DNA from: Haematobia irritans
Taxonomy: Eukaryota; Arthropoda; Insecta; Diptera; Muscidae
DNA: 64,000 bases
Assembly: GCF_050003625.1 (NCBI RefSeq)
Contig: NC_134401.1
Span: forward strand, 66,909,629-66,973,628
Direction: 5' to 3'
In this document: one piece after another, positions 11,061-23,275 of the stretch
Position numbering within the stretch: the first letter of the stretch is position 1
How the letters are laid out: each line of letters starts with the position of its first letter
Notes under the pieces: generated by a model
The model's input: only the letters and a program-made list of their open reading frames with translations
Told to the model about the DNA's origin: nothing
Databases searched by the model: none
Position numbers and translations under genes: made by a program

Positions 11061-12820
11061 CTGTTATGATGAGATATAATTTGACATAACTAGATAAACT
11101 CCAACATATGTCAAGATCCAAAATAAGATCAAACTATATATAAAACTACATATTATTTTGTATCTAGGTCAATATTGAGATATAATCAGATTTGCTTCCA
11201 TAGCAATTAGATATAATCATCTCTAACCAATTGTCAGCTCAGATCTAATCATATTAAATTAGATCATCCAATTTTTACGCAGGTGGCTCCAATAATAAGT
11301 GTACTATTTTTTTGTTTTAATCTTCAATCCCTTCTGTATTAGATGTGTCCATTTCATAACAATTTTCTTTACAAAAATCGTCCCAATTTCAAAATTTCCG
11401 GGACGGTATAATTCGCCAACTAATTCGTGATGTTGACAAATCATAAATATTATATGATTACTGAACCGGTATCACACGTTTGTATACTTCTACTACCAGA
11501 CTTTATTGGCCGCTTTTCACTCTTCAAAGCAGCCCACAACTTTTAAATAGTCTCGAAAGGCGGTTATTTGTTGTAACACATCACTGTCGGTAGACGACGG
11601 ACAAATTTATTTTTATTGCCTTTTTTGGCAAAGGTTGAAGCGTCAAAGACGTGGTTATGTAATTATATTTTTAAATAATTACCCCCATGAGCTCTACAAA
11701 TCTAGACGGAATCGTTGAAGATTTTCTTCTTGATTTCCTTGATTCTCGTGTGTACTATGTTTGGTTATCGTCCCAAAAACTCAGCTGTTACTGTTTTGAA
11801 TCATGTAAAAAATAGTAAGAATGAAGGACAGTACGTTTTTTTCGTCTATTTTTGAAAAAAAAAAAACCATTCCGGTTCCAAAGATTTTGTCTTTACACTA
11901 GTGATTTGGTATTGATTCCGACCCAAAGGACAAGAATAATTGAAGTACGAATACCTTTAAAACACAATACTCTTTTTTTGTCTATTGTCTTTTAAATTTG
12001 AGGTTTGCTACTTAATTCAAATTAAAGACGTGAAAAAAACATCTTAACGACTACTTAAATTTACAGACGCAGACTCGACTTCAAGTAGAAATTAAGCTAT
12101 GTTTTGTGTAAAAAACGTTTTTGAAATAAAGTATCGAAAAAGATTTTCTATTTTTGAACGCATGTTTCCTTGTAGTGAATATACAAAATGTCAACAAATT
12201 TAAAGACGATTTCGTTCATTTTAAAGAATTTTTCATATTTTTTTAGTGAAGCAAAATTTTCTGTCAAGTTTTGAGTCGTATCATTTAACCATAAGGACGA
12301 AACGCTTTCTTTGAAAAGTATATCGACTTTTTCACAAGGAAAAATAACTATATCAGAGAAATGCGTCTTCTATGCTAATCAAAATTCGCATTCGTATTTT
12401 AAGGATATGAAATATTAAGTCTCACGCAGGCAAATCCAAAAATGTCCCTAAATTGTAATTTTTTTACAACGTATTATGGAAATCTCAAAAAGTGGAAAAA
12501 ATGTAATTCAATTTTGGAGCGAGGTCGTTAATTTTTCCCCAAAAAACAGTTTACTTCTTTTTACTTTTTCGATTTATTTATTTAGGGATATGAAATGTTA
12601 TTAATGTCTTACATTTTACCCATCCCTAATTTGTCAACATTAGATTAACATTGAGTAGTATTTAAAATGTTGATATATGAAAATAAATAAGTAAAAAATA
12701 AATAAAAGATGAAAATATAATAGTTTTTATATATGAATATTTGGACGTTTAATTTCGAGTTTTGGTGGGAAGACACAAAAATATATTACCAAAATGTTTC
12801 CCAGTAAAAAGTTAATTGAC
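11061..12820. other. no gene; AT-rich
   Basis: Nothing coding is supported. A phrase TTTGGTATTGATTCCGA near 11910 belongs to the dispersed family described at 5375-5515 but the rest of that copy is too decayed to bound. The stretch 11065-11280 repeats the words AGATATAAT and TAGATC and may be a MITE relic. Confidence 0.4.
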
Positions 12821-13037
12821 GGCCATATTCGTGTAGCTCCGTTAGGCTTTAACTGCCAGTTAACAGAAAGTAAATTGCAAATATCTTCTCTCCAGTTAAC
12901 TTTAACTGAAAAATTTTCGTATGTTGAGTTCCTAACTGTCATATGGAATATATATGCAAGATGACAGATTCGTCCATAATACGGTTCAAAAGTTGGTTAG
13001 TTAACGGTACACTAACGGAGCTTTATGAAAATGGGGG
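12821..13037 (-). mobile_element. 217-bp MITE, GTTAG family, copy 1
   Basis: The element runs from GGCCATATTCGTGTAGCTCC to CTAACGGAGCTTTATGAAAATGGGGG. Its reverse complement is found at 21751-21967 with exactly the same length, and a third copy at 13160-14170 is split by a hAT-type element. Ends are inverted repeats of the type CATTTTCATGAAGCTCCGTTAG. There is no coding capacity, and the superfamily is not determined because target duplications are unclear. Confidence 0.75.
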
Positions 13038-13219
13038 TGAAGATGAAAACTTTTTCAATTAAAAAATAATTGATACAATTAACTTTCTAATCAAACTCTG
13101 ACTCGTCTTTTCATTGAAAATTAAATTGACATAATTTTTTAATCAATCTAAAAACACTAACGGTCATTTTTACGTAGCTCAGTTAGGCTTCAACTGCTGG
13201 TCAACCGAATGTATGTAAG

Positions 13220-14091
13220 CAGGGCTGCCAATAAAATTTCTAGAAAAATCGTCACTTTTTTCCGAATAAATCGTCTTAATCGTCACTTCCATTTCAAAAA
13301 TCGTCAAAAAAATCTGCAATGTGAATTATATTAAAACCAAACTAATTTTTTGGTTAAAAACAAAAGTATTTATTTCATATAAAGAACAGAAAATTAATAT
13401 ACATAACTATGCATAACAACAAAAGCATGAATTCAGCTTTTTATAAAAATAACAAAAAAAAACATTTTATGCAATGTTATGCAATTCCAAAAATAATATA
13501 AAAATTATTTTTTAATATATAGTTATTAATTCAGTAAGATTTTTATTTAAAAATAAAAATAAAGATCTTTAATATTTACGTGTGTGTTGCACGATTTTCC
13601 AAAATTTGACCATAAAATTAAGAGGTACAATATTCTATAGAAATGAAATTTTCCAAAATTTTTCTTAGAAATAAAATTTTGATAAAATTTTCTATAGAAA
13701 TAAAAATGTGCAAAAGATTTCTATAGATACATAATTTTGAAAAAATTTTCTATAGAAATAAACATGTGCAAAAATTTCTACATATGTAAAATATTGACAA
13801 AGTTTTCTATAGAAATAAAATTTTGACAACATTTTTATTATTAATTTTGGTGGATTATTTTTGGCGCAAGTGGCAAAATGAGCAAAAACTTGCAATTTAC
13901 CTATCTGACAACTGTCAAATGCATTCTCTTTTTTGCTGGTTCTAACCGTGTAAACGTACTGCATCTAGTGAAAATTTTTGAACGGAACTAATATCGTCAT
14001 TTTTGGGGCAAAAATCGGAACATCGGCATTTGCTATTTTTTGAGTAAAAAATCGTCAAAATGCAGATAAATCGGCAAAATTGGCAGCCCTG
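13220..14091. mobile_element. 872-bp non-autonomous hAT-type element
   Basis: Ends CAGGGCTGCCAAT and ATTGGCAGCCCTG are inverted repeats, and the 8-bp sequence TATGTAAG is present directly outside both (13212-13219 and 14092-14099). CAGGG termini with 8-bp target duplications are characteristic of hAT elements. Both sub-terminal regions carry AATCGTCA-like words in opposite orientation. The interior (about 13630-13840) holds roughly 30-bp tandem repeats. No transposase is encoded; the frame on the minus strand at 13692-13964 is a by-product of those repeats. Confidence 0.85.
13630..13840. repeat. short tandem repeats TTCTATAGAAATAAAATTTT
   Basis: The palindromic word TTCTATAGAA followed by ATAAAATTTTGA-like sequence recurs about six or seven times with spacing near 30 bp and increasing divergence. 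It lies inside the hAT-type element. Confidence 0.75.
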
Positions 14092-14170
14092 TATGTAAGT
14101 AAGATGACAATTATGCCCATAGTACGGTTTAAGTTCGTTAGCTAAAGTTATACTAACGGAGCTTCATAAT

Positions 14171-15974
14171 TAAAAAATTAATTGAGTTTTGTCGTCAACT
14201 TCGATTTAATTTTAAATTGAATCAATTTAAAAAAATGCTAATGAAATCAATTAATTTTTTAATCAAGGATTTTCTAATGCATAATTAAAACTGTGATTGA
14301 TACTATCATTTTCGTGAATGCAGACATTTCGATTAAAATCTTAATTGGATCATTTAATTCTTCTGTGAAACCCGCCTTAAAGCCATTGTGGGTGCGCTTA
14401 TCAAAAAGGGGTAAACGCTTTTCAAAATTATATCTGAAATATACAGTCCACAAAAGTTCTGAAATTTGTACTTTGTTTTTATATATTATCTCAAAAGAAC
14501 TTATTTTGATATGGAAATTAAGCGGATATCCTATTTCTTTAATATAAAGAAATTTAAATTAAATAGAGGTACATAGTCTTCACTTTAAATTTTTATATAA
14601 AGAAAAAAATCATTAAATTATCTGAAGTGTAAAGTCTTTGGACCAATAATAAAAAGGTTTCAAATATAGGACATGACTTGTTTTAAGGATTTTGCATATT
14701 TTGCTAAAGTTTTTTCTTTTAACTAAGATATTTTTTATGCTTTAATTTGTATTTGTTTTTACATAATAGCTTTGTTAATAATCGCAAAAAAGAGTAAAAT
14801 TCGAAGAATGAGATCTGTATTCTAATTGTAATTTATAGAGCCTAGATTTAAAACAGGATAACCCTTAAATACTGTCTTTGTTTTAAAGAAGCTGCATCTA
14901 TCGGAATCAATACCAAAATCCTTAAAAGAAGATCAACATCTTTTTATTCAAATGAGCTTTTTTTTAGTGTAGAAGAGTATATTAAAACTAATGACTGGTT
15001 CCCAAAAAAGTACCCTGTCCCAATTGTTTTGCCTTTACATTTATGAATTTGGTATTGATTGTGAGTTAAAAACAGAGTGAGGAATCACAATACGAATGCA
15101 AGTTTTTAAATGCTTTTTTCTTTATAGTTAAGCTAAAAAATCATAGAGCTTAAGGACAATTTTCTTTTAAGTGCAGATACTCAATTTAGGGTTATTGACA
15201 TTTGGTCATGTTAATAAATGAATTTTCTCAGCTATGCAATGATCGCATTAGTATTTTCTTTGTGCTTACAATATTTTTGGGCAACGACGTGTATTTATGT
15301 AAACTAAACACTGACATTTTCACTTTCATATTGTGGATATATTTTATACAACTGCTGACAAGTTTGTCATTTTTGGATCTTGGAACGTTTCTCTAAACAG
15401 AGCTTCCCAAATGGGGGGCGCAGCGTCATTTTTGGTTGAGCAGGTTTTGTATCATTAAATTTGTTAAAACAGCACTAATTGTTAAGTTCAACAAAACATC
15501 AATAATATACTACAAAAGAGCATAACCACAGTGAGGAAAGAACAGAAGTTACATACAATTCTATAATTTGTTGTAGGTTTCCCATTATTAGTCGTTCACT
15601 TTATTTGCAACGGCTACATTTCTTGCTAAAATATCACAACCAGTACCCACCCAGCAAAAAAAAGCGTCTCCAAAAAAGTAGTGAAAATGTTCTTTTTGGA
15701 TCCGGAAGTGGTGCAAAATTGGCGGAGAAGCGATAATTTTAACATGGGTTTGTCATAGGACGGATGTCCACCATTTCAACAGCCGTTGCGCTGAATTTGC
15801 ATCACTTCTTAAGGTGTGATGCGAATCCAGTGATTTGGATGTGAATTTAGGAATTTTTTGATATTCTGACGAATAAATAATTTTTAAATTTTTTTATTAT
15901 TTTTAATGCATTATAACCATTTGAATCAATAAAACTTTAAATTTCCCATTAAAAATGTGAAAAAGCGAGTTATA
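14171..15974. other. no gene; contains copy 3 of a dispersed repeat (14785-14945)
   Basis: No supported coding region. At 14785-14945 lies the third copy of the dispersed repeat (GAGATCTGTAT..., then GGAATCAATACCAAAATCC), followed at about 15045 by an inverted fragment of the same phrase. The frames at 14293-14547 and 15202-15396 show no recognisable motifs and I do not call them genes. Confidence 0.4.
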
Positions 15975-17366
15975 AACAAGTAAGTAAAGTCTAAAGTCGG
16001 GCGGGGCCGACTATATTATACCCTTCACCCCTATGTAGGCCAAAATTTGTGTTACCATCTCAACTACTGCACATTTGCTGGAAACTATATAAAGGAGACA
16101 ATTTTTTTACTTCTACAAAATCTCTAGAATTAAAATTTAAATCGGCTAACGCTATCCAGTTAATTGGAGGAAACTTCCATGGGAAATGGGTCTAAAGTCT
16201 ACCATAACAGTCTACCATATTTCCCCAACTTTGGTGTAAGTATATATGTATAGTTAGAATAATAATTCTGCTATCTATGCGAAATTTCACGTAAATGGGA
16301 GTATAACTTTGGCCCCCCTGGTCATATGAGTGCAAGTCGGACGGAAGATATATTTGGGAGCCATATCTAAATCTGAACCGATTTCAACCAAATTTGGCAC
16401 AATTACCGACACTACTAAACGTACTCCTTGTGCGAAATTTGAAGCAAATCACGGCAAAACCCTGGATTTTGAGGCCATATAAGTTCAAATCGGACGAAAG
16501 ATATATATGGGAGCTATATCTAAATCTGAATCGATTTTGACCATATTTAGCACATATAATAGTATCGTTAAAAGTACCGCTTGTGCAAAATTTGAAGTAT
16601 TTCAGGGCAAAACTCTGGCTTTTGAAACCATATAAGTCCAAATCGGGCGAAAGATATATATGTGAGCTTTATCTAAATCTGAAGCGATTTAAACAAAATT
16701 TGACACACTTAACGATACTAATAAACGTACCCCTAGTGCAAAATTTGAAGCAAATCACGGCAAAACTCTGGCTTTTGTCGCCATATAAGTTCAAATCGGA
16801 CGAAAGATATATATGGGAGAATGTCAATTCCACCCTCTGTGCAAAATTTCACGAATATCGGTAGTAAACTTTGGCCTCTTTGGTCATATGAGTCTAAATC
16901 GGACAAAAGATATATATGGGAGCTATATCTAAATCTGAACCGATTTGGCTGATATTTTGCAAGATTTTCGAGATTCATAAAATATTTGGATGTACGATAT
17001 TTCAAGAAAATCGGTTGATAAACACGCTAACTATGACCAAATCGTAGATAAATATATATGGCAGCTATATCTAAATCTGAACCGATTTTTTCCAAAACCA
17101 ATAGTGATTGTCTCTGTCGCAAGAAACGGCCCTATGCCAAATTTGAGGACGATCGGACTTAAATTGCGAGCTGTACTTTGTGCACAAAATTACATATACA
17201 GACAGACGGACGGACAGACTGACATCGCTAATTCGACTCAGAATTTAATTCTAAGCCGATCGGTATACTAAAAGATGGGTCTATGGCCACTATTTCTTGG
17301 CGTTACATACAAATGCACAAACTTATTATACCCTGTACCACAGTGGTGGTGAGGTGTATAAAAATT
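15975..17366. repeat. 1.4-kb element built on 153-bp tandem units, tract 2
   Basis: The element starts near AAAGTCGGGCGGGGCCGACT, a GC-rich inverted motif, and ends near TATACCCTGTACCACAGTGG. The landmark CTAAATCTGAA recurs at 16367, 16520 and 16673, exactly 153 bp apart, then at 16929 and 17071. Units contain GGACGAAAGATATATATGGG and an AAATTTG-like word. Because 153 is divisible by three, frames remain open across units on both strands (16384-16641 minus and 16583-16864 plus, for example); these are repeat artefacts unless shown otherwise. The same unit is at 49885-50418. Confidence 0.85.
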
Positions 17367-18574
17367 GACTCAAATGAACTTCCTGTGCAGTTAAAATAAA
17401 GAACATCTGTGGGCAACGAAATTAATACATTTTTTTTGGGGGCCCGAAGCAAATTGGGTTGGGGAGCTCTGCTCTAAAAGAACCTGGATAACCAGTACTA
17501 AAAGAAGCAGGCCTATTAGCAGATATTTAATGCCTGTCTTATCCTACTGGGTAACTGATTCAACATTTTTTGTTTTTTCTGGTCGTTATAGAAACTAATT
17601 TGGTAGTGGTAATCGCCATGGCAAAGAGATGATTTTCTATACCCAACATGAATCCATTTTAACTATCTTCGATTTACCTGTGCGAGATTCAAGATGTTTA
17701 CGTTGAAAACTCAAGCATATTTTAATTATTAATTTTATGTTCTTAACTAACTGGCCGAGATCATAGACATATTACTGATCATTTTCACATACCTCTAGAT
17801 ATATGTATGTGGCGCGTACTTATTCACAGAGAGAAATTTTCTTTCTTTCCTGGCAAAGGGGGTCGAAACATACACCAACACTTGAATAAATTTACATGAT
17901 TCCACGAGTGTGCGGGTTCATGCACTGCTTATAAGCACACACACACTGTTATACTATACTTCCAGATATATTTTGGAATCTATGCCGATTTCAATCAAAT
18001 AAAATAAAATGCCCTTGGGAAAATCGACACTATGCAGGGTATTTATTTTCGACACTCAATATTATTTTCAATTTTTATTTAATGAAACATTCGCTTATAC
18101 AATACGGACAGTGAGAATTAATTGTTTATCGCATTTGTTTTACGTTGGAGAAACTTGATATTCGAATTAATGTTGTTTAGCACGGCGTTCTATGTGTTAG
18201 TTAGTATATCTGTGTGGCAGTGTAGTCTGCTAGCAAATGCTAAAAACCCACGATCCCGACAACAACATTCGACGTTGAACTATAAACACCAACTAAGAGT
18301 TGATTGATAGGCAATTCTCCGATATACTTTGCAGTTCAAAACAAGTCACATACTGTATCTATGTTTACACAGATACATTATGGCATCTCATTGGACAAAT
18401 TGAAAAGCGAGAGCATTACCGATCTCTTATACTAATATCTATATCAGGGATGACAAATTAAGTACTTTTGTAACTTTTTCAATACTTTTTACCATGCCAA
18501 ATACTGTAGTACCCCCAAGAGCTAAATCGTACTTTTTCTAATACTATACTTCAAAATCAAAAACAATGGTATTT
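17367..18574. other. no gene recognised
   Basis: No supported coding region. Short open frames (18122-18307) have no recognisable motif. The stretch 18440-18560 is rich in the word TACTTTTT. Confidence 0.4.
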
Positions 18575-18806
18575 ATAGTGTTTTCTTATCTTGGAATATA
18601 CGCCCGGAATATATTTGTAGATTCTTTTGTAAACGCGGGACAGCAGTTTAAAACAGATTTCGAGTTCTGTTTTGAAAATTATGCCTCGCATAGTGGAAAA
18701 CTGCATTTTCTGCACTGCCGACCAACGAAAGTGCTGCGATTGCCCTAATGCGCCGTGCAGACTATAAACCTTACCGTCAAATGAGTAGCTGACTACCAAA
18801 AACACT
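18575..18806. mobile_element. divergent copy of the TTAG-flanked element at 23705-24040
   Basis: The interior shares long collinear words with 23810-23910: TTCGA-TTCTGTT-TGAAAAT, then CGCATAG-GG, then AGTGCTGCGATTGCCCT. Ends are AGTGTTTTCTTATC and CCAAAAACACT, an imperfect inverted repeat comparable to the GTTTTCTTTTCT / AGAAAAGAAAAC ends of the other copy. It is too diverged for precise borders and has no coding capacity. Confidence 0.55.
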
Positions 18807-18809
18807 AAC

Positions 18810-20240
18810 TTTAAGTTGGCTTCTATAGACCAAGTTAAAGCTAACTACTATGCAATGCAGAAATTACATTAACAAAAGTGTATACAACACTTCGCTAATG
18901 GCAACCGATGCCTTCCGATTGCAGACAGCGTCGTTTTTTGTAAACTCATTTGGCATTTCATTAATAAACAATACCGCGTGCTATCGCTTCGTTGAAAAAT
19001 TGTTTCTTAAAATGGAGAATTACTAAAAAAGTATAAAGTGTTTTAATAACAAAATTATTATTTTGTTTGGCTGTTTGAATATTTCTTCCAAAAGAACACG
19101 AAGGATGTTAGCCAACGACATTTGAGAAGGCCTTTTAAAAAAGAAAGGGTCCTGTATTCCAGAAAACTGTTTTCCCTGCGAGCATTTCAAAGTTCCATTT
19201 CATCCTCATCGCTATTTTGCCATCACTATTCGCATGAAAGTATTTTGCCATCACTATTATTACAAGAGCACAACTAGCTTCTTATAATTTATTTAAATAA
19301 AAATGATAATCAAGTGCTGAAACATAGTTATTTCGCTTAAAATTGTGAAAGGTATATTGATGAACAATTTTTGACTTTCCAACTGGAATAAAGTGATAGT
19401 TTTTCAAATATTTTTCCAGACACGCTGCCTCCATTGGGAATAAAAGCACTGGCTGATAGACGCTACAACATGTAACTTGCAACTTGTAGCTCAACATCAA
19501 TCTTTTATTAATGCATAAAAATGTGTTAAATGTGATGGGATAGTCGTATAAATGTTATATTTATGAGAATTTATAAATGTTTAATACACCCAGAGAAATG
19601 GTTGGTTGCAATTCGATAATTACAATAAGGAAATGATGTCAGTAACTTATTTTTTGTTACAAGAACAATGTTTTGATTATTTTCCCCATTATACATTCAA
19701 CACGACCATAAAAAAGTTCACAGGATCAAAACGAAATTCCCATAACCATTCAATTGGTTACAATAACCAATGCCGATAAATTTGGTTTTATGCTGCATAA
19801 AATTGTTGAGCTAACCACCAGCATAGTGAGACCTACATCATGGAAATTAACAAATGGTTGGTACAACCAAAAGTTGAGTATACTAATAGAATCTTAGTTC
19901 AATTATAGGACGGGCGTAAGATAGTTGTTGCAACAAATAAATATTTATATCAACATCGACATGGTAAATGGTATGACGCTACAAAATTTGCAAAACGGGG
20001 AACAGCATTTACTTGATAATAGTCCGCAATACATTGAATAAAGTTTATTCCATAGAAAAGAAGTTTCCTTCAGGTAAGTATCGCACCGATTTATAAAAAA
20101 GGAATATTACAAAAGTTTCCATAAAAATTGCAGGCTTCATACACCAACAAACACAAATACCTTTTTCGGCAAGCGAGCTTTTTTATTGTATTAAGAATAC
20201 AGGAAGAGTCTAAGTCGATCTGTATTTATATCTAGAGGCT
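18810..20240. other. no gene; possible MITE end at 19589
   Basis: A TACACCCAGAGAAATGG-like end at about 19585 looks like the left border of a Tc1/mariner-type MITE whose other end I could not place. No coding region is supported. Confidence 0.35.
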
Positions 20241-20243
20241 TAA

Positions 20244-20395
20244 AGGTTGAATTACATACCATGCGTTAGTCTGTGCGTTGATGGAAGGGTTGATTTTTTC
20301 TCTTTGAAGCACTCTAACCGAGCTGTTGTTTTGAAAGAGAAAATTCAACTCTTCAATCAACCGACGCATTAACGCATGGTATGTAATTGAACCTT
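20244..20395. mobile_element. 152-bp TAA-type MITE
   Basis: Left end AGGTTGAATTACATACC and right end GGTATGTAATTGAACCT are inverted repeats of 17 bp with one mismatch, continuing into ATGCGTTA / TAACGCAT. TAA flanks both sides (20241-20243 and 20396-20398). A 3-bp TAA duplication is typical of PIF/Harbinger (Tourist-like) MITEs. It abuts the next MITE and shares its TAA. Confidence 0.8.
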
Positions 20396-20398
20396 AAG

Positions 20399-20760
20399 GC
20401 CGGTATGCACCTCTAGCGAAAAATTTCATTCCCATAAGAAATGCATTGCTATTTATGCTAACGAAATTTTCGCTAGCGTTCAATTTCGTAAGCTGGTACG
20501 CACCTCTAATGAAAATAACAGGGTTGTCAAAAGCATATTTTGGCAGCAAACATTTAATTTATTACAATCATTGTGTGCGTAAAAGTTTTAAAAGGTCTGT
20601 AAATAATAAACAATTTATTTGAGGAATATTTGGAACATATATTAACAATTTTTAAAAGCGATTAGCTGGTTTAAAATTTGTGTACACAGCCCTGTTTTTT
20701 TGTTATAGACTTAAATAAATTTTTGCTACCGAAAATTTCGCTAGAGGTGCATACCGGCCT
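20399..20760. mobile_element. 362-bp TAA-type MITE
   Basis: Ends GGCCGGTATGCACCTCTAGC and GCTAGAGGTGCATACCGGCC are perfect inverted repeats that extend to about 25 bp, with TTAA immediately outside both. The left TAA is shared with the right end of the adjacent MITE at 20244-20395, so one inserted at the border of the other. An internal partial copy of the terminal sequence (AAGCTGGTACGCACCTCTAA, about 20489) lies roughly 90 bp in. No coding capacity. Confidence 0.8.
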
Positions 20761-20763
20761 TAA

Positions 20764-21310
20764 ATGGTTGCAAAGCTATTATAGAAACATGATACTGATG
20801 GATTTTGGTTTGAAAGTTAAACATTTTAACAAAAAATACAACAATTATTAATAAATTTTTCTGATTTAAATCAATATTTTTGATTACTTGGCGGCTAATT
20901 ATGAGTCGAGATGAGTCGATATATTCGGCGGCGGCTTCGGCTGGAAGAAACTGGTCGGCGGCGGCTAAAATCGGCGGCGCGACTCGGCGGCTTCATTCTC
21001 TGAATCCGAATGGTAATGAGATTAGTTGTACAAACAAACTTACAATCAAATTTACATTTCATTTACATTTTCTGAGCTAAATGGTTGCAAATTTATTATA
21101 GAATCATGATACTGATGGATTTTGTGTGGAAAGTTAAACATTTTAACAAAAAATACAACAATTATTAATAAGTTTTTCTGATTTAAATCAATATTTTTGA
21201 TTACTTGACGGCTAATTATGAGTCGATGTATTCGGCGGCGGCTTCGGCTGGAAAAAACTGGTCGGCGGCGGCTAAAATCGGCGGCGCGACTCGGCGGCTT
21301 CATTCTCTGG
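20764..21310. repeat. two tandem copies of a unit of about 310-320 bp with a GC-rich end
   Basis: A unit starting AAATGGTTGCAAA and ending ATTCTCTG occurs at about 20764-21004 and 21079-21309, separated by about 75 bp that belongs to the unit's start-to-start spacing. The second half is strikingly GC-rich with repeated GGCGGCGGCT and TCGGCGG words, unlike the AT-rich surroundings. An intact mobile element could not be defined. Confidence 0.7.
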
Positions 21311-21750
21311 AACATACTATGAGTTAGTTCCTAACTGATTAGTTAATGGTGAGCTCTTTGTTGACAATAAAATATTTTGTTTTATTCTTTTTGATTTATT
21401 TTATTTTGAATTAATTAAAAAATAATAACAATTCAGATTTTTTTAAATTATTTTACAATAAATAAAATATAACGTAAATAAAAATTCGGGTAATATTAGT
21501 TTAGTTCATCTTGTCTTGAGTTTGAGTCTTGTCTTAATTTTCTCGTTTAATTCAGATGGAGTTGTACCTATTTTTGTAATGACGCACACTGAATGGAAGT
21601 GTCATTCGTCAGGGAAGTCCAAAAGGCTAAGTGTATTTCCCAATATCTTCATCCTCAAACAGCCATTTAATACGTTTGTTCGAAGTTTCCTCTTATTCCG
21701 TCACTGATAATGATGGGTTCTAGTGGAAAAAAGGAAAGTTTAATTATTAA
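21311..21750. other. no gene; AT-rich
   Basis: Short frame at 21516-21707 has no recognisable motif. Nothing else seen. Confidence 0.4.
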
Positions 21751-21967
21751 CCCCCATTTTCATGAAGTTCCGTTAGTGTTCCGTTAACTAACGAACTTTT
21801 AAATCGTATTATGGACATAGCTGTCATCTTGTCTATATATTCCATATACCAGTTAGGAACTTAACTGCCAAAATTTTTTCAGTTAACGTTACCCGGAGAG
21901 AAGACATTTGCAATTTACTTTCCGTTAACTGGAAGTTAAAGCTAAACGGAGCTACATGAAAATGGCC
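21751..21967 (+). mobile_element. 217-bp MITE, GTTAG family, copy 2
   Basis: Reverse complement of 12821-13037 with the same length, from CCCCCATTTTCATGAAGTTC to CTACATGAAAATGGCC. The two copies share the internal words GACATAGCTGTCATCTTG-like and AGTTAAC with modest divergence. Confidence 0.75.
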
Positions 21968-22992
21968 GTAAATTGAATTTTAATTATGCATTTATATATT
22001 ACTTACCGCTATCCGTGATAAAAAATTACAAAAGTTCTCTGAAATTACAAGCTAAATTGAAACAAATATAAAAAGCAAAATTTAAATTGACAGTTATAGA
22101 AGTCAATACATATTTTTTGTTTGTTTATTTGAATTGTTTCCATGACTTTACTTCACTTAAATATGCATCAGCTTAGAGTGAGCGAAAAGGTAACTCATTG
22201 CTGATCGAGAAAAAGTGAGTTTGGGAAAAATTCAACTGACTCAAGACTGCATAAATATTGAGTTAGCTAAAAGTCGCCTCAAATTAGTTAGTAAATAGTT
22301 AGTTTGATTTTGAGTGAGTTCGAGAAGTTCCTACAGGGAAAGGAGGCACAGCAATTGATGTTCCAAAACAAGCATTAGCACTTCAACCAAGCACTAGCAA
22401 TGAATGGAATCACAATAATTAATTGCTATGTTCCAAAAAATAAAATGCAGCATTGTAAAATTAGTTTTTTAATTTTAAAGATATTTGTAAAATAACTTCG
22501 TCTGCTTCTTCTTTTTCAAATTTTTTATTTTGTATGCGTGTGTGTGTAAATCGAGCCACTAGTTGCGTATGTATATGTAATCATTTCGTGACAGTCTGGC
22601 TGTTTTTTCCCCTCAAAATATATTGTCAACACTATCATTTTTCAACGCGAAACAATGATTGAGGGGAACTTTTTTCGCACCAACAAACAGAGTACCGCCC
22701 TTAACTTGGCGTGGTACAACTTCTCAATAGTGACGGCGCTTTTCCGACGAGTTTTTGATGTCGTATATGATTGTTTTCGACGTAGTGGGGATTCTCTGAA
22801 AATGTTGGCAGGGATGTAGTTACAATTGCCAAATGATAGTTGTGCTGATAGATATCATTGATAGTTGATGGAACCACCTGCTTTCGGTTGGCAAATAATT
22901 CGGTTGAGGCAACGAATTTGTTTTCTGGGTGTAAAATTAATAAACATCTAAACAATCGTGTTTTACGATGACGAGATCTTTAAATCCAAATT
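21968..22992. other. no gene recognised
   Basis: No supported coding region. The minus-strand frame at 22701-22955 (84 codons) has no motif I recognise. A 26-bp phrase near 22770 resembles the 3' end of the LINE at 61375 but nothing around it does. Confidence 0.35.
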
Positions 22993-23275
22993 TGTCACAG
23001 CCCTATGGCTACTGTCACCTGGAGTGAGGAACCGAGTTGCCGTGCGCTGGTTGTCTGTGGGGCGCGGTTCATTGGCAACTCAGTCCTCTGGCAGCTGACA
23101 AAAAAATAAATAAAAACAAACAACGAGCCTTTGATGGACATCACAAAACACAACAGGTACGTATCAAAAATCGTAAGATAATGGTGTCCCTGTGGCCCAT
23201 CCATTCGGGACACCCCAAATGCTACTCACCTGTCCTTTAAATTACCTTTTTTCCTTTCCCTTATAACTTCTTTAG

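Larger units (their letters stand above)
13160..14170 (-). mobile_element. GTTAG-family MITE, copy 3, split by hAT-type element
   Basis: The left half (GTCATTTTTACGTAGCTCAG...) and right half (...ATACTAACGGAGCTTCAT) match the 12821-13037 copy. Between them sits an 872-bp insertion with an 8-bp target duplication. This makes the GTTAG MITE older than that insertion. Confidence 0.7.

Noticed and set aside
16384..17271. Several 85-93 codon open frames on both strands
   Set aside because: They follow the 153-bp repeat, whose length keeps frames open; peptides repeat with the unit and show no known domain.
22765..22795. 26-bp similarity to the LINE end at 61375 (TTTCGACGTAGTGG...)
   Set aside because: Nothing on either side aligns, so chance or a very old fragment; not enough to annotate.
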